From Pseudomonadota bacterium (GTDB taxonomy: Bacteria; Bdellovibrionota; UBA1018), in contig JAIXQO010000003.1 of NCBI GenBank assembly GCA_027485695.1, positions 186,001-250,000 of the forward strand: a stretch of 64,000 bases of DNA, in the 5' to 3' direction. The notes under the pieces were generated by a model, which saw only the letters and a program-made list of their open reading frames with translations, did no database searches and had not been told where the DNA came from. Of this stretch, positions 35,498-44,247 are shown one piece after another (positions within the stretch are counted from its first letter, which is position 1; every line of letters starts with the position of its first letter). A program made the translations under genes and the position numbers.

Positions 35498-36289
35498 GTG
35501 CCCCAAGTTCGCCTATGGATCATCAGCCTATTCTTAAGCCTTTGGTCGACCGCAAGTTTAGCGCAAGGCGGGGACGCATCTTATGCGTTGGGTCTAGCGT
35601 CTCCTGGGTTAGAGAATGTTTTGAATCTTTCACCAGTCAGAACGTGCGACGCAGATCTCGAGCAAGCTTCTGCGACTCATGTCCGGGTTTGTCTCAAGGA
35701 CGCGTACCAAACCAGTGAATGCAAATACCAGACGTTTAATTGTGACTTCTCGGGGTTTGATCGTTTTTATGTAAAAAACGAGGAAAAAAATAGTCAGTTG
35801 ATATCACGTTCGACATCGCTCTCGGGCATCGAGATGGGATCGTACGGGGTAATGAGGTCGGAAAATTTTTCTGTTCAGTCAGGCGGGTTCGGTCCCTGTT
35901 ATGCAGTCGGCGTCGTGAATCGAGACTGTCAATCTGTGGGTTTGGGTCATTTTTCCGCGCTGACTTGGGTCGATCGATCTGTAGATGCCTTGTTTGCGGC
36001 AGTTCACGAGGCGGCTGAATGTCGGGATCGGATTTCTTCGAGTGAATTTTTCGTACTTTTATCCCTCGAATCCTATCAGAAGTTAGATGATTACAAGTAC
36101 CGTCGACTGATCTGCGGCATCCGGAGCCGGTATCCGCAGCAGAAAATCACGGTCAGAACTTCGCGTAAAACGACCTATCAGGCAGATCAAGTCGAGATCA
36201 GAAAAGAATCCGGAAAAATTCGAGTGCACCTCAAGCGCTCAGGAGAATTTCCCTCCGAAACTAAGACGAGAGCCTGGGACCTCGATTGA
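35498..36289 (+). CDS. exported protein of unknown function
   Basis: 263-residue protein; GTG at 35498 is chosen, TTG at 35480 is also open. Signal peptide LWIISLFLSLWSTASLAQ. The middle has eight Cys, suggesting disulfides: RTCDADLEQ, VRVCLKDAYQ, ECKYQTFNCDF. A GFGPCYAVGVVNRDCQSVGL phrase with a following GHFSALTWVD recalls CheD faintly, but the export signal argues against a CheD role. C-terminus is basic. No confident family. Confidence 0.6.
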   Translation: MPQVRLWIISLFLSLWSTASLAQGGDASYALGLASPGLENVLNLSPVRTCDADLEQASATHVRVCLKDAYQTSECKYQTFNCDFSGFDRFYVKNEEKNSQLISRSTSLSGIEMGSYGVMRSENFSVQSGGFGPCYAVGVVNRDCQSVGLGHFSALTWVDRSVDALFAAVHEAAECRDRISSSEFFVLLSLESYQKLDDYKYRRLICGIRSRYPQQKITVRTSRKTTYQADQVEIRKESGKIRVHLKRSGEFPSETKTRAWDLD

Positions 36290-36331
36290 AATCAAGCTCG
36301 CGTGAGAACGTCCCGAAGAAATAGATCGATT

Positions 36332-36805
36332 TTAGATCTCTCTTGCTCGAGGCAAACGAACGACGAAAACCGAGGAAAAATCTTCCCGAAGCATCGGCAG
36401 GTCAGGAGAATAAGTTTCTACCTCCCATTTTCGGTCAGACCGATTCCAGAGCTTCGATGTGCTGATGCAAAAAAGATCCATGACCGTGTTAGAAATGGTC
36501 GATTGAATCCGCAGCCCGTTTAAAACACTGCTTTTGACGATCCAAGGCGAATTACTTTTGATCGTGCGTGCGTAGGGAGTTTTGCCAAATCTCAATTGGC
36601 AGTTCGTTGAAATGTATTCGGTTTTGGTATCGTCGATGTAGTTCAGTGATGTACCCAGGTTTGAGAAATTAGAATAAGCATCAATAGTAATTTTATTTTT
36701 GAAGGTGATCCGTGTCCCGATTGGCAATGAATGGAACGCGTAGTTGCTCTCGGTTGCATATCCGCTTTGGGTCAATAACGCTAAAAATATCATCGCGGTT
36801 TTCAT
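36332..36805 (-). CDS. exported protein of unknown function
   Basis: 157-residue protein from the ATG at 36805. Signal peptide AMIFLALLTQSGYAT. The mature part is Thr/Ser/Asn-rich with two Cys (STNCQLRFG and DLFCISTS), a beta-strand character. AT-richer than most neighbours. No family recognised. Confidence 0.6.
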   Translation of the reverse strand: MKTAMIFLALLTQSGYATESNYAFHSLPIGTRITFKNKITIDAYSNFSNLGTSLNYIDDTKTEYISTNCQLRFGKTPYARTIKSNSPWIVKSSVLNGLRIQSTISNTVMDLFCISTSKLWNRSDRKWEVETYSPDLPMLREDFSSVFVVRLPRAREI

Positions 36806-36970
36806 GGCGTACCTGTTACTCCAAAAGAAATGCGGTTCAAATAGTTCGATTGTGACTTGATCGTGACAAAAAAAGACAGTTCTTAAATATTCGCGGATCC
36901 ATCTCATATAATTCCACAGTCCAGACTCCGGTAGATTCGATACAATCGCGGCACGATCGGGAGATTACTG

Positions 36971-38209
36971 ATGTCGAATCTTTTGTTTCTTGTTTCGCTG
37001 GTGTTGCCGAGCATTGCGAGTTCATGGGCGAACGAAAGTCGTTCGTTTCAAAATCATGCACAGTTCTCCATTCATTTTGATCGATTTCATCCGAAGGACG
37101 TTTCTCCCAGAGGGACACAATATCCAGGTGCGCCACTCACCGTGAACGCCAAACGAACGCTCGTCGAACTGACCGGCGCCGAAAAACGCGCGATCGGATA
37201 CGGCGATCAAGATCTCGTGCTTGCGAACTATAGGAGAGGCGATCAGCACTATTTCATTTATTTTCCAGGGATCCGCGCCGGAAGAAAAAATGCGGATCGC
37301 TCTATATCTTTTCTAGAAGTTGATAACGGTGGGCGAGGCCATATTCGTGATATCTCTTTCGTCAAGGAGCGTTGGTCTGAGGGAGCTCGTCCGCTGACGT
37401 CTTCGATTGAGATTCACACGTTGCTTTTGGTTCGATTCAACGACCCCTATGTTCCCCGACTGGTACTTAGTCAGGAGGCGATGGAGCGAAACCCAACGAC
37501 CGCGCGAGTTTTTGCTCGAGGCGAGGGTGACCGGGTTCCGGAGTTGATTCTATCAACCGAGGCGGTTCGTCTAGAAGGGCGAGAAGATACGCCTTTTTTT
37601 AAGGGCGCATTTCAGCATCAGTTCGCTGTGACTCACTTGGTTTATGACTATGGAACCCGTCAGGAAACCACTCGAGCCGAAGGTGGTAGCTACGAAGTAG
37701 TGCCGCTGGATTTTTCCAGGGTGAATGTCCGCGCGGACTCCCCGATCTTTCGTGTGACGCGATCGCCGCGAATGGCGCTGTTTCTTCAGTCGCTCAATAT
37801 GAACCAGATGCTCGGTCGCGAGCGGATCTATGATTTATTCACCACCAATTGCACGACCGACGTTTTCAAGCTTTTCCAAGATATTTGGGTGATGGGTCCC
37901 CTCGACACTCGTGAGATCAATCGCAACGTGGATCGTTTCGTTCGCCAAGACTTGCCGAATCTCGTCCGATTCGCCGAGCAAATGGGGCTCGAGCGCCTGA
38001 AGTCAAACTACCCGGATGTGGTCAAAACCTTGGAAATGATCGGCGTGTCGATGGTTCAAAACCAGCTGACTGGAAAAATATCCACCTGGATTCAATCCCA
38101 CACGTTTTCTCCCGAAGAAATTCGCTATTTGTCCGGTTGGCCGCCGTTTAGTGAGGGTCTACTGCGGTCGATGCGCCTGATTCCCGCGAATGCGCTGCTA
38201 ATGCGTTAG
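36971..38209 (+). CDS. exported protein, possibly DUF4105/Lnb-like
   Basis: 412-residue protein with signal peptide (LLFLVSLVLPSIASSWA). The segment IYDLFTTNCTTDVFKLF (about residue 285) resembles the conserved NC-T phrase of DUF4105 proteins, which are predicted periplasmic peptidase-like domains. An earlier phrase HYFIYFPGIRAGRKN also fits. This is a weak assignment. No helper gene is adjacent; the next gene downstream is hppD. Confidence 0.55.
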   Translation: MSNLLFLVSLVLPSIASSWANESRSFQNHAQFSIHFDRFHPKDVSPRGTQYPGAPLTVNAKRTLVELTGAEKRAIGYGDQDLVLANYRRGDQHYFIYFPGIRAGRKNADRSISFLEVDNGGRGHIRDISFVKERWSEGARPLTSSIEIHTLLLVRFNDPYVPRLVLSQEAMERNPTTARVFARGEGDRVPELILSTEAVRLEGREDTPFFKGAFQHQFAVTHLVYDYGTRQETTRAEGGSYEVVPLDFSRVNVRADSPIFRVTRSPRMALFLQSLNMNQMLGRERIYDLFTTNCTTDVFKLFQDIWVMGPLDTREINRNVDRFVRQDLPNLVRFAEQMGLERLKSNYPDVVKTLEMIGVSMVQNQLTGKISTWIQSHTFSPEEIRYLSGWPPFSEGLLRSMRLIPANALLMR

Positions 38210-38312
38210 TAATTCGCCGGTAGGCGTTTGATCTTTTGGCGATTGTTTGATTAATCAGTAAGATCATTGCATCTCGGTCACGTCACATCGCGTAAAAGCG
38301 GAGGTTCTCATC

Positions 38313-39398
38313 ATGAAGTTCTTGAACAACGGTTTCGATCACGTCGAATTTATCGTGAAAAAAATCTCGGATCACGAGGCGGTCTATACCCGTATGGGAT
38401 TCGAAAAAGTGGGCTCACGCCACCTTTCGACTCGCGGTATTCGCTCTGTAGTCTGGCAGCAAGGTTTCGTTCGCGTGATGCTGACTGAGAGTGATGGTTC
38501 TGCCGCCGCCGAGAACGAGAGCAGTGTGAAATTTCTCCGCGCTCAGGACGAGGGCGTTTGTGTCCTCGCGGTCGAGGTCGACGATGCTCAGGCCGCCTAT
38601 GCGGAAACGATCGCCAGGGGCGCGAAATCTGCGAAGGAGCCCAAGACTTATGAATCCGCTGACGGTGTCGTTGTTCGCGCGGAGATTTGGACTCCAGGTT
38701 TGGTTCGGTACGCGTTCATCTCCCGTACCTATCCAAACGGAATGAAAGGCAAGGGCCTCTTGGATGACGGCCTTGTAGTTAGTCATTTCGAAAGTCCGGC
38801 ACCCGCCCACATTCATTCGATCGATCACCTGACGAACAACGTCAGCATGGGTGAGATGGCTAACTGGGTGAAGTTTTACAAAGAAATCTTCGGATTCGTC
38901 GTTTCTCGTCACTTCAAGATCAAAACGGGACGCACCGGCCTTATCTCCGACGTTGTTGAGTCTCCTTGCGGCAAGATCAAGGTGCCGATCAACGAAGCGA
39001 CCGAAAAAGAAAGCCAAGTCCAAGAGTTCGTCGAGCGCCTCAAAGGCCCGGGCGTACAGCACTTAGCACTGCTCACGACTGACATCATGAAAACGCTTCC
39101 TGCACTTCGCGAGAACAAATTCAAGTTCTTGACCGTGCCTTCAACTTACTATGAAGCCGTTCCAACTCGCGTTCCTGGCGTCACCGAAGACCTAAAAACA
39201 CTGGAGAGTCTCGGGCTGTTGCTGGACGGCGATGATTCCGGCTATCTGCTCCAAGTGTTCGGTGAAGAGGCGATGGGACCATTCTTCTTCGAGTACATCC
39301 AGCGCAAAGGTAACAAAGGTTTCGGCGAAGGTAACTTCCAAGCGCTCTTCGAAGCGATCGAGCGCGATCAAGTCCGCCGCGGTGTTTTGAAAGTATAG
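38313..39398 (+). CDS. hppD: 4-hydroxyphenylpyruvate dioxygenase
   Basis: 361-residue enzyme of the tyrosine-degradation pathway converting 4-hydroxyphenylpyruvate to homogentisate. It has two VOC-fold halves. Iron ligands are visible: His in SIDHLTNNV (about 172), His in GVQHLALLTTD (about 250), Glu in FFFEYIQRKG (about 330). The C-terminal GNFQALFEAIERDQ is the signature segment of HPPD. Hydroxymandelate synthase is the only close alternative. Confidence 0.93.
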   Translation: MKFLNNGFDHVEFIVKKISDHEAVYTRMGFEKVGSRHLSTRGIRSVVWQQGFVRVMLTESDGSAAAENESSVKFLRAQDEGVCVLAVEVDDAQAAYAETIARGAKSAKEPKTYESADGVVVRAEIWTPGLVRYAFISRTYPNGMKGKGLLDDGLVVSHFESPAPAHIHSIDHLTNNVSMGEMANWVKFYKEIFGFVVSRHFKIKTGRTGLISDVVESPCGKIKVPINEATEKESQVQEFVERLKGPGVQHLALLTTDIMKTLPALRENKFKFLTVPSTYYEAVPTRVPGVTEDLKTLESLGLLLDGDDSGYLLQVFGEEAMGPFFFEYIQRKGNKGFGEGNFQALFEAIERDQVRRGVLKV

Positions 39399-39412
39399 TC
39401 AGCAGGATTGAG

Positions 39413-39461
39413 AAAAAAGGAAAGGCCGGGTCGGGGGTTCCGATCCGGCCTTTCCTTTTTT
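39413..39461 (+). terminator. strong intrinsic terminator after hppD
   Basis: AAAAAAGGAAAGGCCGGGTC pairs with GATCCGGCCTTTCCTTTTTT, a stem of about 17 bases with a T6 tail; the A6 on the other side makes it work for the convergent phosphatase gene too. Confidence 0.9.
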
Positions 39462-39476
39462 AAATTGAGATCTTGT

Positions 39477-39989
39477 TTACGGATGAGTGTGATCCCAGAA
39501 GTATTTTCTCAGGCCCTCGAGTCCAGGCTCGAATCCGATACGAATCATTTCATCGTAAGCGCGCTCACGCGGCCAATGATCGAAATAAACTCGGTACAGA
39601 CCCACGACAAGTCCCGTGCGATCCTTGCCGGCGTGGCAATGCACGAATACGGGGAAATTTGCGGGATTGCGGATATCCATCATGATCTGGAACATTTGGC
39701 GTTCGTCGGGATAGCTCATTCCGTTGATCGGATGGTTGATCCATTTCATGCCGAGCGATTCGACGATGCGTTTTTCCCAATTCAAGGTTTCGGGAGTGGT
39801 TCTGAAATTGATGACGGTTTTGATCCCTTGGTTTCGCAAGTACTCGAAATCCGCCGGAGTAGTGGGTTGTCCGCCGCGAACGAGCATCGGATTGACGACT
39901 TGAAACCGTTCGATGGACGCGAAGCTGCTGGAGCTTGCGAACGATGCGAGAACTGAAAACAAGAGCGCAAGTGTCTGGAGTCGTTTCAT
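39477..39989 (-). CDS. exported dual-specificity-type protein phosphatase
   Basis: 170-residue protein with signal peptide (LALLFSVLASFASSSSFAS). The phosphatase signature HCHAGKDRTGL (CX5R) is at about residue 117-126, with the preceding loop HPINGMSYPDERQ giving a possible general-acid Asp. The order RGGQPTTPADF, INFRTTPET and the signature matches atypical dual-specificity phosphatases. Export puts it in the periplasm or outside. Its substrate is unknown. It lies 57 bases downstream of the kinase-like gene on the same strand. Confidence 0.82.
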   Translation of the reverse strand: MKRLQTLALLFSVLASFASSSSFASIERFQVVNPMLVRGGQPTTPADFEYLRNQGIKTVINFRTTPETLNWEKRIVESLGMKWINHPINGMSYPDERQMFQIMMDIRNPANFPVFVHCHAGKDRTGLVVGLYRVYFDHWPRERAYDEMIRIGFEPGLEGLRKYFWDHTHP

Positions 39990-40046
39990 CGGTCCCCCCT
40001 AGGTCCCAGGTGTTACGAACAGCGGATATTTCTTGATGACAGAAGC

Positions 40047-40949
40047 TTAATAGCTAAGAGGATGGCGATTCAAGAGCGCAACGATTCGCTTTGCCTGATT
40101 TCTCATCTCGGTGACGTGGTGTTTTACCAGACCACGCGGGTGGCCTAGCAAATCCGTGAGGTTTTTGCCGAGGATCGCGGCGAGCTCTTCATTGCTCGAG
40201 TTTGCGACTACTTGCGCAAAATTCTTGAATTCCGGGTCCGCCTGACGGAAATCGGGACGGTGCTCGATCCGATCCCAACTCTGGTTCGGTAGATTAAAAT
40301 GAAACTCTTCCATCGCCGAACGGATGCCCATCTGACGTCGAACGCCCGGCAGGTTGAGAGCATCACCCAAGTCGAATAGCGCAAGCTGACCACCGCTGTG
40401 TGCGAGGTTCGCGATATTCAGGTCGACTTGCATGAATATACTCCAGAAGATTTTCCAGTTTGCGTAGAGACGGGGCCATTCGCCTGAGTTGAGAACTTTT
40501 TGCAATCCACGCGCGGTGAGGGGCTTGCCTGGATAACGGATCGCGAATTCATCAATGGGAGTGATGATCGCAGGCATCTCGGCCTGGAGCGCACCGGCAC
40601 GGGTATGAATCGATTTTCCATCAACAGTGAGATTCAGTGAATCGCGCCAGCCGATATCGGCGACGTATTTCTTGAGCCCCAGGCGTTTCGCTGCTTCGGT
40701 TGCGAGCACGGCGGATTGCAGATCGTCGAAAACCGCTCGTTCGCCGGACCCGCCGCGGAAGGTCTCTTTGAAATAGAGGATTTTTCCTTCTTCCATGGAG
40801 ACACGGTAGATCTTGGTCTGATCGTTTCGAGTTTTAATCACGGTGCCGCCATACGGCGAATGGAGTGCGTCCCCACAAGGAGCGGGGATCTCAGATGCAT
40901 GAGTCATCGTTGCGGCGAGTAGGGCGTAAAAAATCAGCGTGCGGTTCAT
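40047..40949 (-). CDS. exported protein with kinase-like fold motifs
   Basis: 300-residue protein from the ATG at 40949, signal peptide LIFYALLAATMTHAS. It has a possible kinase-like active-site set: Lys in ILYFKETF (about 61), Glu in LATEAAKRLGL (about 85), Asp and Asn in QVDLNIANLAH (about 176 and 181), and a DxG-type loop in LALFDLGDALN (about 193). Such a set is seen in PI4K/HipA/Fam20-type folds. This is pattern reading only; no family name can be confirmed. It lies upstream of the exported phosphatase gene, probably in one operon. Confidence 0.55.
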   Translation of the reverse strand: MNRTLIFYALLAATMTHASEIPAPCGDALHSPYGGTVIKTRNDQTKIYRVSMEEGKILYFKETFRGGSGERAVFDDLQSAVLATEAAKRLGLKKYVADIGWRDSLNLTVDGKSIHTRAGALQAEMPAIITPIDEFAIRYPGKPLTARGLQKVLNSGEWPRLYANWKIFWSIFMQVDLNIANLAHSGGQLALFDLGDALNLPGVRRQMGIRSAMEEFHFNLPNQSWDRIEHRPDFRQADPEFKNFAQVVANSSNEELAAILGKNLTDLLGHPRGLVKHHVTEMRNQAKRIVALLNRHPLSY

Positions 40950-41095
40950 CGGGGTGCGGGCCTCGGTTGAAATTGCGATCGAAGCCATCTATCCGACTGG
41001 CGCGGGAAACTCTATCGAGATTAAAAACGAGCGCGCGAATTCGTGGAATTCCACGTTATGGAATGTAGACCGCCCAAATGAGTGAGGAATTGCGC

Positions 41096-41725
41096 TTAGA
41101 GCGGGAACAGCTCGTTCCAGGAATTGCAGAAACGATCGGGTGATTCTAGTTTCACCGCCTCATGGTCATAGGCATGATCCCAGGTCGCCGAAATCGAACG
41201 GCAGCCTGCGCGTTTGGCTGCTCGCACGTCCATCCACATATCTCCCACATAAACGCTGTGTTCCGGGGAGAGATTCAAGTGTTTGAGTGCGAGGTGGATG
41301 CCTTCGGGCGATGGCTTAGAAGATGAGACATCATCATGCGTAACCACGATCGGAAAACGGTGACGAATCCCGTGATGGCTCAAGATGAGATCAGCACTCT
41401 CTCGGCCGCGACCGGTGACGATCCCCACTTTTAGCCCCTGCTTTTCGCATTCGATGAGCGCATCGAGCGCCCCCTCAAAAAGCGGCGCTTCCGAGACTCG
41501 GCTCCGGGTGTAATTTACGAATTGCGCGAGGGCTCGCTCCGCGTTCTCAGCACCAACGCACTTCTCAAAAATCTTGACCTCGCCCGGGCCAAACAAGCGG
41601 AGGATTTCCTGAGGGGTTTTCGGTGGTTGGCCGTAGGTCTGAAATACCTCGTTAAAACCGTTGAAAGTCAGGTGGAGAGAGTTAACGAGCGTACCGTCCA
41701 GGTCAAATAGTATTCCCTTGAGCAT
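41096..41725 (-). CDS. HAD-family phosphatase, phosphoglycolate-phosphatase-like
   Basis: 209-residue enzyme. Motif I LFDLDGTLVNS at the start, motif II VGIVTGRGR, motif III Lys in SSKPSPEG and motif IV YVGDMWMDVRAAKRAGC. The cap domain is the C1 helical type, as in Gph and pyrophosphatases of the same group. Substrate is not determined. Divergent from pepP, 38 bases apart. Confidence 0.88.
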   Translation of the reverse strand: MLKGILFDLDGTLVNSLHLTFNGFNEVFQTYGQPPKTPQEILRLFGPGEVKIFEKCVGAENAERALAQFVNYTRSRVSEAPLFEGALDALIECEKQGLKVGIVTGRGRESADLILSHHGIRHRFPIVVTHDDVSSSKPSPEGIHLALKHLNLSPEHSVYVGDMWMDVRAAKRAGCRSISATWDHAYDHEAVKLESPDRFCNSWNELFPL

Positions 41726-41763
41726 TTCGTTCCTGCCGCTTTTGGGTTAGATTAGAGGCCTCT

Positions 41764-43092
41764 ATGTTGAAAACCAGCATCCCCGGATATTTCAAAGCCC
41801 GTCGTCAGTCTCTCACGAGTCTCGCTGAAGCAGAAGGGGCGACCTTCATCCTTCCGGCTGCTCCCGAAGTCGTTCGCAACAACGACGTCTACTATCCGTT
41901 TCGACAAGATAGCAATTTCTACTATCTCACTGGATTTGACGAGCCAGAGGCTTGGTTGGTTCTTGCTCCATCATCGGTCGGTGGAAAATCGCATCGCACG
42001 ATTCTTTTCGTTCGTAAGCGTGATCGCGAACGCGAAATGTGGGAAGGCGAGCGTTACGGTACCGAAGGCGCCGTCTCTATTTTCGGAGCGGACGAAGCGT
42101 ATCTCGAGAGTGAGTTCGAATCGAAACTTCCTGAGATCCTGAAAGGCTCGAGTAAGGTTTTCTACCTCACCCAAGCGAATGAACAAAATGATCGCTTGAT
42201 CGGTGAGCTACTCGCCAAACATCGCTCACTGATGGGACGAAGTGGCAAAGGTCTCCTTCCGATTCATGATCCTTCCGATCTTCTGGGAGAGATGCGGATG
42301 TTTAAGAGCGCGGACGAAGCCGAACTCATGCGTAGAGCTTGCTCGATTTCAGCGCGCGCGCATAAACAGGTGATGCAGTTCACTCGCCCGGGAATGAACG
42401 AGCGAGAGGTTGCCTCTGAACTGGAATACTATTTCCGTAAACTTGGCTGCGATGGACTCGGTTATGGGTCTATTGTAGCGGGCGGAAAAAACGCGACTTG
42501 CCTCCATTACAAGACCAACAACGAAGATCTCCGCGATGGCGATCTCCTCTTGATTGATGCGGGCGGTGAACGCGATTACTACGGCGCAGACATCACTCGC
42601 ACGTTCCCGGTTGGTAAAAAATTTACCGCCGCTCAAGCCAAAATCTATGACCTAGTCCTCAAGGCGCAGCTCGAGTGTATCGCGATGGCTAAACCCGGTG
42701 CGACGCTCCCGCAAATTCACTCCAAGGCTTGTGAAATATTAACGGACGGGATGATCGAGTACGGCTTCCTCAAGGGGAATCGCTCGGAACTGATCGCCTC
42801 CGCCCAGTTCCGCAAATACTACCCGCACGGTACTGGACATTGGCTCGGAATGGACGTGCATGATGCTGGCCTCTATCAAATCCGTGGCGAACCTCGCAAA
42901 CTTGAGCCGGGGATGTTGTTTACGATCGAGCCCGGATTCTATGTTCAACCCGGAGATACGGACGCACCGAACGAGTTCCGAGATATCGGCATTCGCATCG
43001 AAGACGACATTCTCATCACCCAAGACGGATGCGAGATTCTGACTCACGAAGTTCCGAAAACCCGCGCCGACATCGAAGCGCTTCGCCATTAA
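41764..43092 (+). CDS. pepP: Xaa-Pro aminopeptidase
   Basis: 442-residue metallopeptidase of the M24B group. N-terminal non-catalytic domain with YPFRQDSNFYYLTGFDEPEA, then the pita-bread domain with two-metal ligands: DAGGERDYYGADITRTFPV, HGTGHWLGMDVHDAG, IEPGFYVQPG and IRIEDDILIT. It removes N-terminal residues preceding proline. Length is the usual for PepP. DusB follows after 16 bases. Confidence 0.93.
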   Translation: MLKTSIPGYFKARRQSLTSLAEAEGATFILPAAPEVVRNNDVYYPFRQDSNFYYLTGFDEPEAWLVLAPSSVGGKSHRTILFVRKRDREREMWEGERYGTEGAVSIFGADEAYLESEFESKLPEILKGSSKVFYLTQANEQNDRLIGELLAKHRSLMGRSGKGLLPIHDPSDLLGEMRMFKSADEAELMRRACSISARAHKQVMQFTRPGMNEREVASELEYYFRKLGCDGLGYGSIVAGGKNATCLHYKTNNEDLRDGDLLLIDAGGERDYYGADITRTFPVGKKFTAAQAKIYDLVLKAQLECIAMAKPGATLPQIHSKACEILTDGMIEYGFLKGNRSELIASAQFRKYYPHGTGHWLGMDVHDAGLYQIRGEPRKLEPGMLFTIEPGFYVQPGDTDAPNEFRDIGIRIEDDILITQDGCEILTHEVPKTRADIEALRH

Positions 43093-43108
43093 ATTTCAGG
43101 TAGTACCC

Positions 43109-44137
43109 ATGTCCAAGAAGATCCCTTTAGGTCCGTTTCAAATCGATCATCCGTTTATCTTGGCTCCGATGGCCGGGATCACGAACTCACCGTTTCGTCG
43201 GCTCATGCGTCGAATGAATTCTTCGTTAGTGGTGAGCGAGCTCGTCTCTGCAACCGGTATCGAGTACATGGGGCAGAAAACCCTCGATCTTCTCAAGTTT
43301 CACGATGAAGAGCGGATCATCGGACTTCAGATCTTCGGCGAAGACGAAGAGCACCTCGTCAAAGCCTGCCGTTACGTTGAAAAACTGGGCGCAGACTTCG
43401 TTGACCTCAATCTGGGCTGTCCCGTTCCCAAGGTCGTAAAAAAAGGCGCGGGCTCTGCGATGTGCCGTGATCCGATCAATCTGGGCAAGATCCTCACCGC
43501 GATGGTCAAATCCGTTAAAATTCCGGTCACGATCAAAATTCGGACGGGTTGGGACGAAGGGTCCAGAAACGCACTGGATGTCGTTCGCGCCGCCCACGAC
43601 GCAGGAGTGGCTTGGGTGGCCATTCATGGTCGAACTCGCGCTCAAGGTTACAGCGGAGAAGCGGACTGGGAGTTCATCGCGGATATCAAAGCGAAATCAC
43701 CACTCCCCATTATCGGTAATGGCGACTTGAATACAGCCGAGACGGCCGTCAAACGTTTCAGAGAATCGGGAGTCGACGCGGTTCTGATCGGTCGAGGCGC
43801 CCTGAGGAACCCATTTATTTTCGATCAAGCGGCTCGTCTCTGGAGAGGGGAAAGTTTCGGTAAACCGATGGCGCAGGAGTATTTGGATCTCTTAGCGACA
43901 CAGCAGAAACTCTTGGCCGAAACGTATCCGGAGCGCTCGGCTATGATCCACGCGCGAAAATTTCTGGCATGGTACTCGGCCGGTTTCCCAGGGTGTCATG
44001 AGTTTCGCAAAAAAGTTTTTACGATCGACAACGGCGATACGCTTTGGCTGGAAGCCAAGGAGTTTTTCGAAAAAGCGGTTCATTTACGCGACGATCGCTT
44101 CCTTCAAGAGTCTTTTTTGATGGGTGGACACGGCTAG
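43109..44137 (+). CDS. dusB: tRNA-dihydrouridine synthase
   Basis: 342-residue FMN enzyme. Motifs: APMAGITNSPFRRLMR, LQIFGEDEEHL, NLGCPVPKVVKKGAGS with the catalytic Cys in SAMCRDP, HGRTRAQGYSGEADWEFI and GNGDLNTAETA. DusB-type rather than DusA or DusC is the most likely subfamily by the sequence order, but not proven. Probably in an operon with pepP. Confidence 0.88.
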   Translation: MSKKIPLGPFQIDHPFILAPMAGITNSPFRRLMRRMNSSLVVSELVSATGIEYMGQKTLDLLKFHDEERIIGLQIFGEDEEHLVKACRYVEKLGADFVDLNLGCPVPKVVKKGAGSAMCRDPINLGKILTAMVKSVKIPVTIKIRTGWDEGSRNALDVVRAAHDAGVAWVAIHGRTRAQGYSGEADWEFIADIKAKSPLPIIGNGDLNTAETAVKRFRESGVDAVLIGRGALRNPFIFDQAARLWRGESFGKPMAQEYLDLLATQQKLLAETYPERSAMIHARKFLAWYSAGFPGCHEFRKKVFTIDNGDTLWLEAKEFFEKAVHLRDDRFLQESFLMGGHG

Positions 44138-44247
44138 TCACTTTCCGAGTCAATCGATCGCGATCTCGAATCCAAGATTCCAATTGAGAATGCGCAAGAC
44201 CTTCTGTTCAATGGGGCCCAGTTCCTCCCGATAGAAAGGTTCTCCTC

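Noticed and set aside
35498..36289. CheD-like chemoreceptor deamidase
   Set aside because: Only a weak local similarity, and a signal peptide is inconsistent with the cytoplasmic CheD role.
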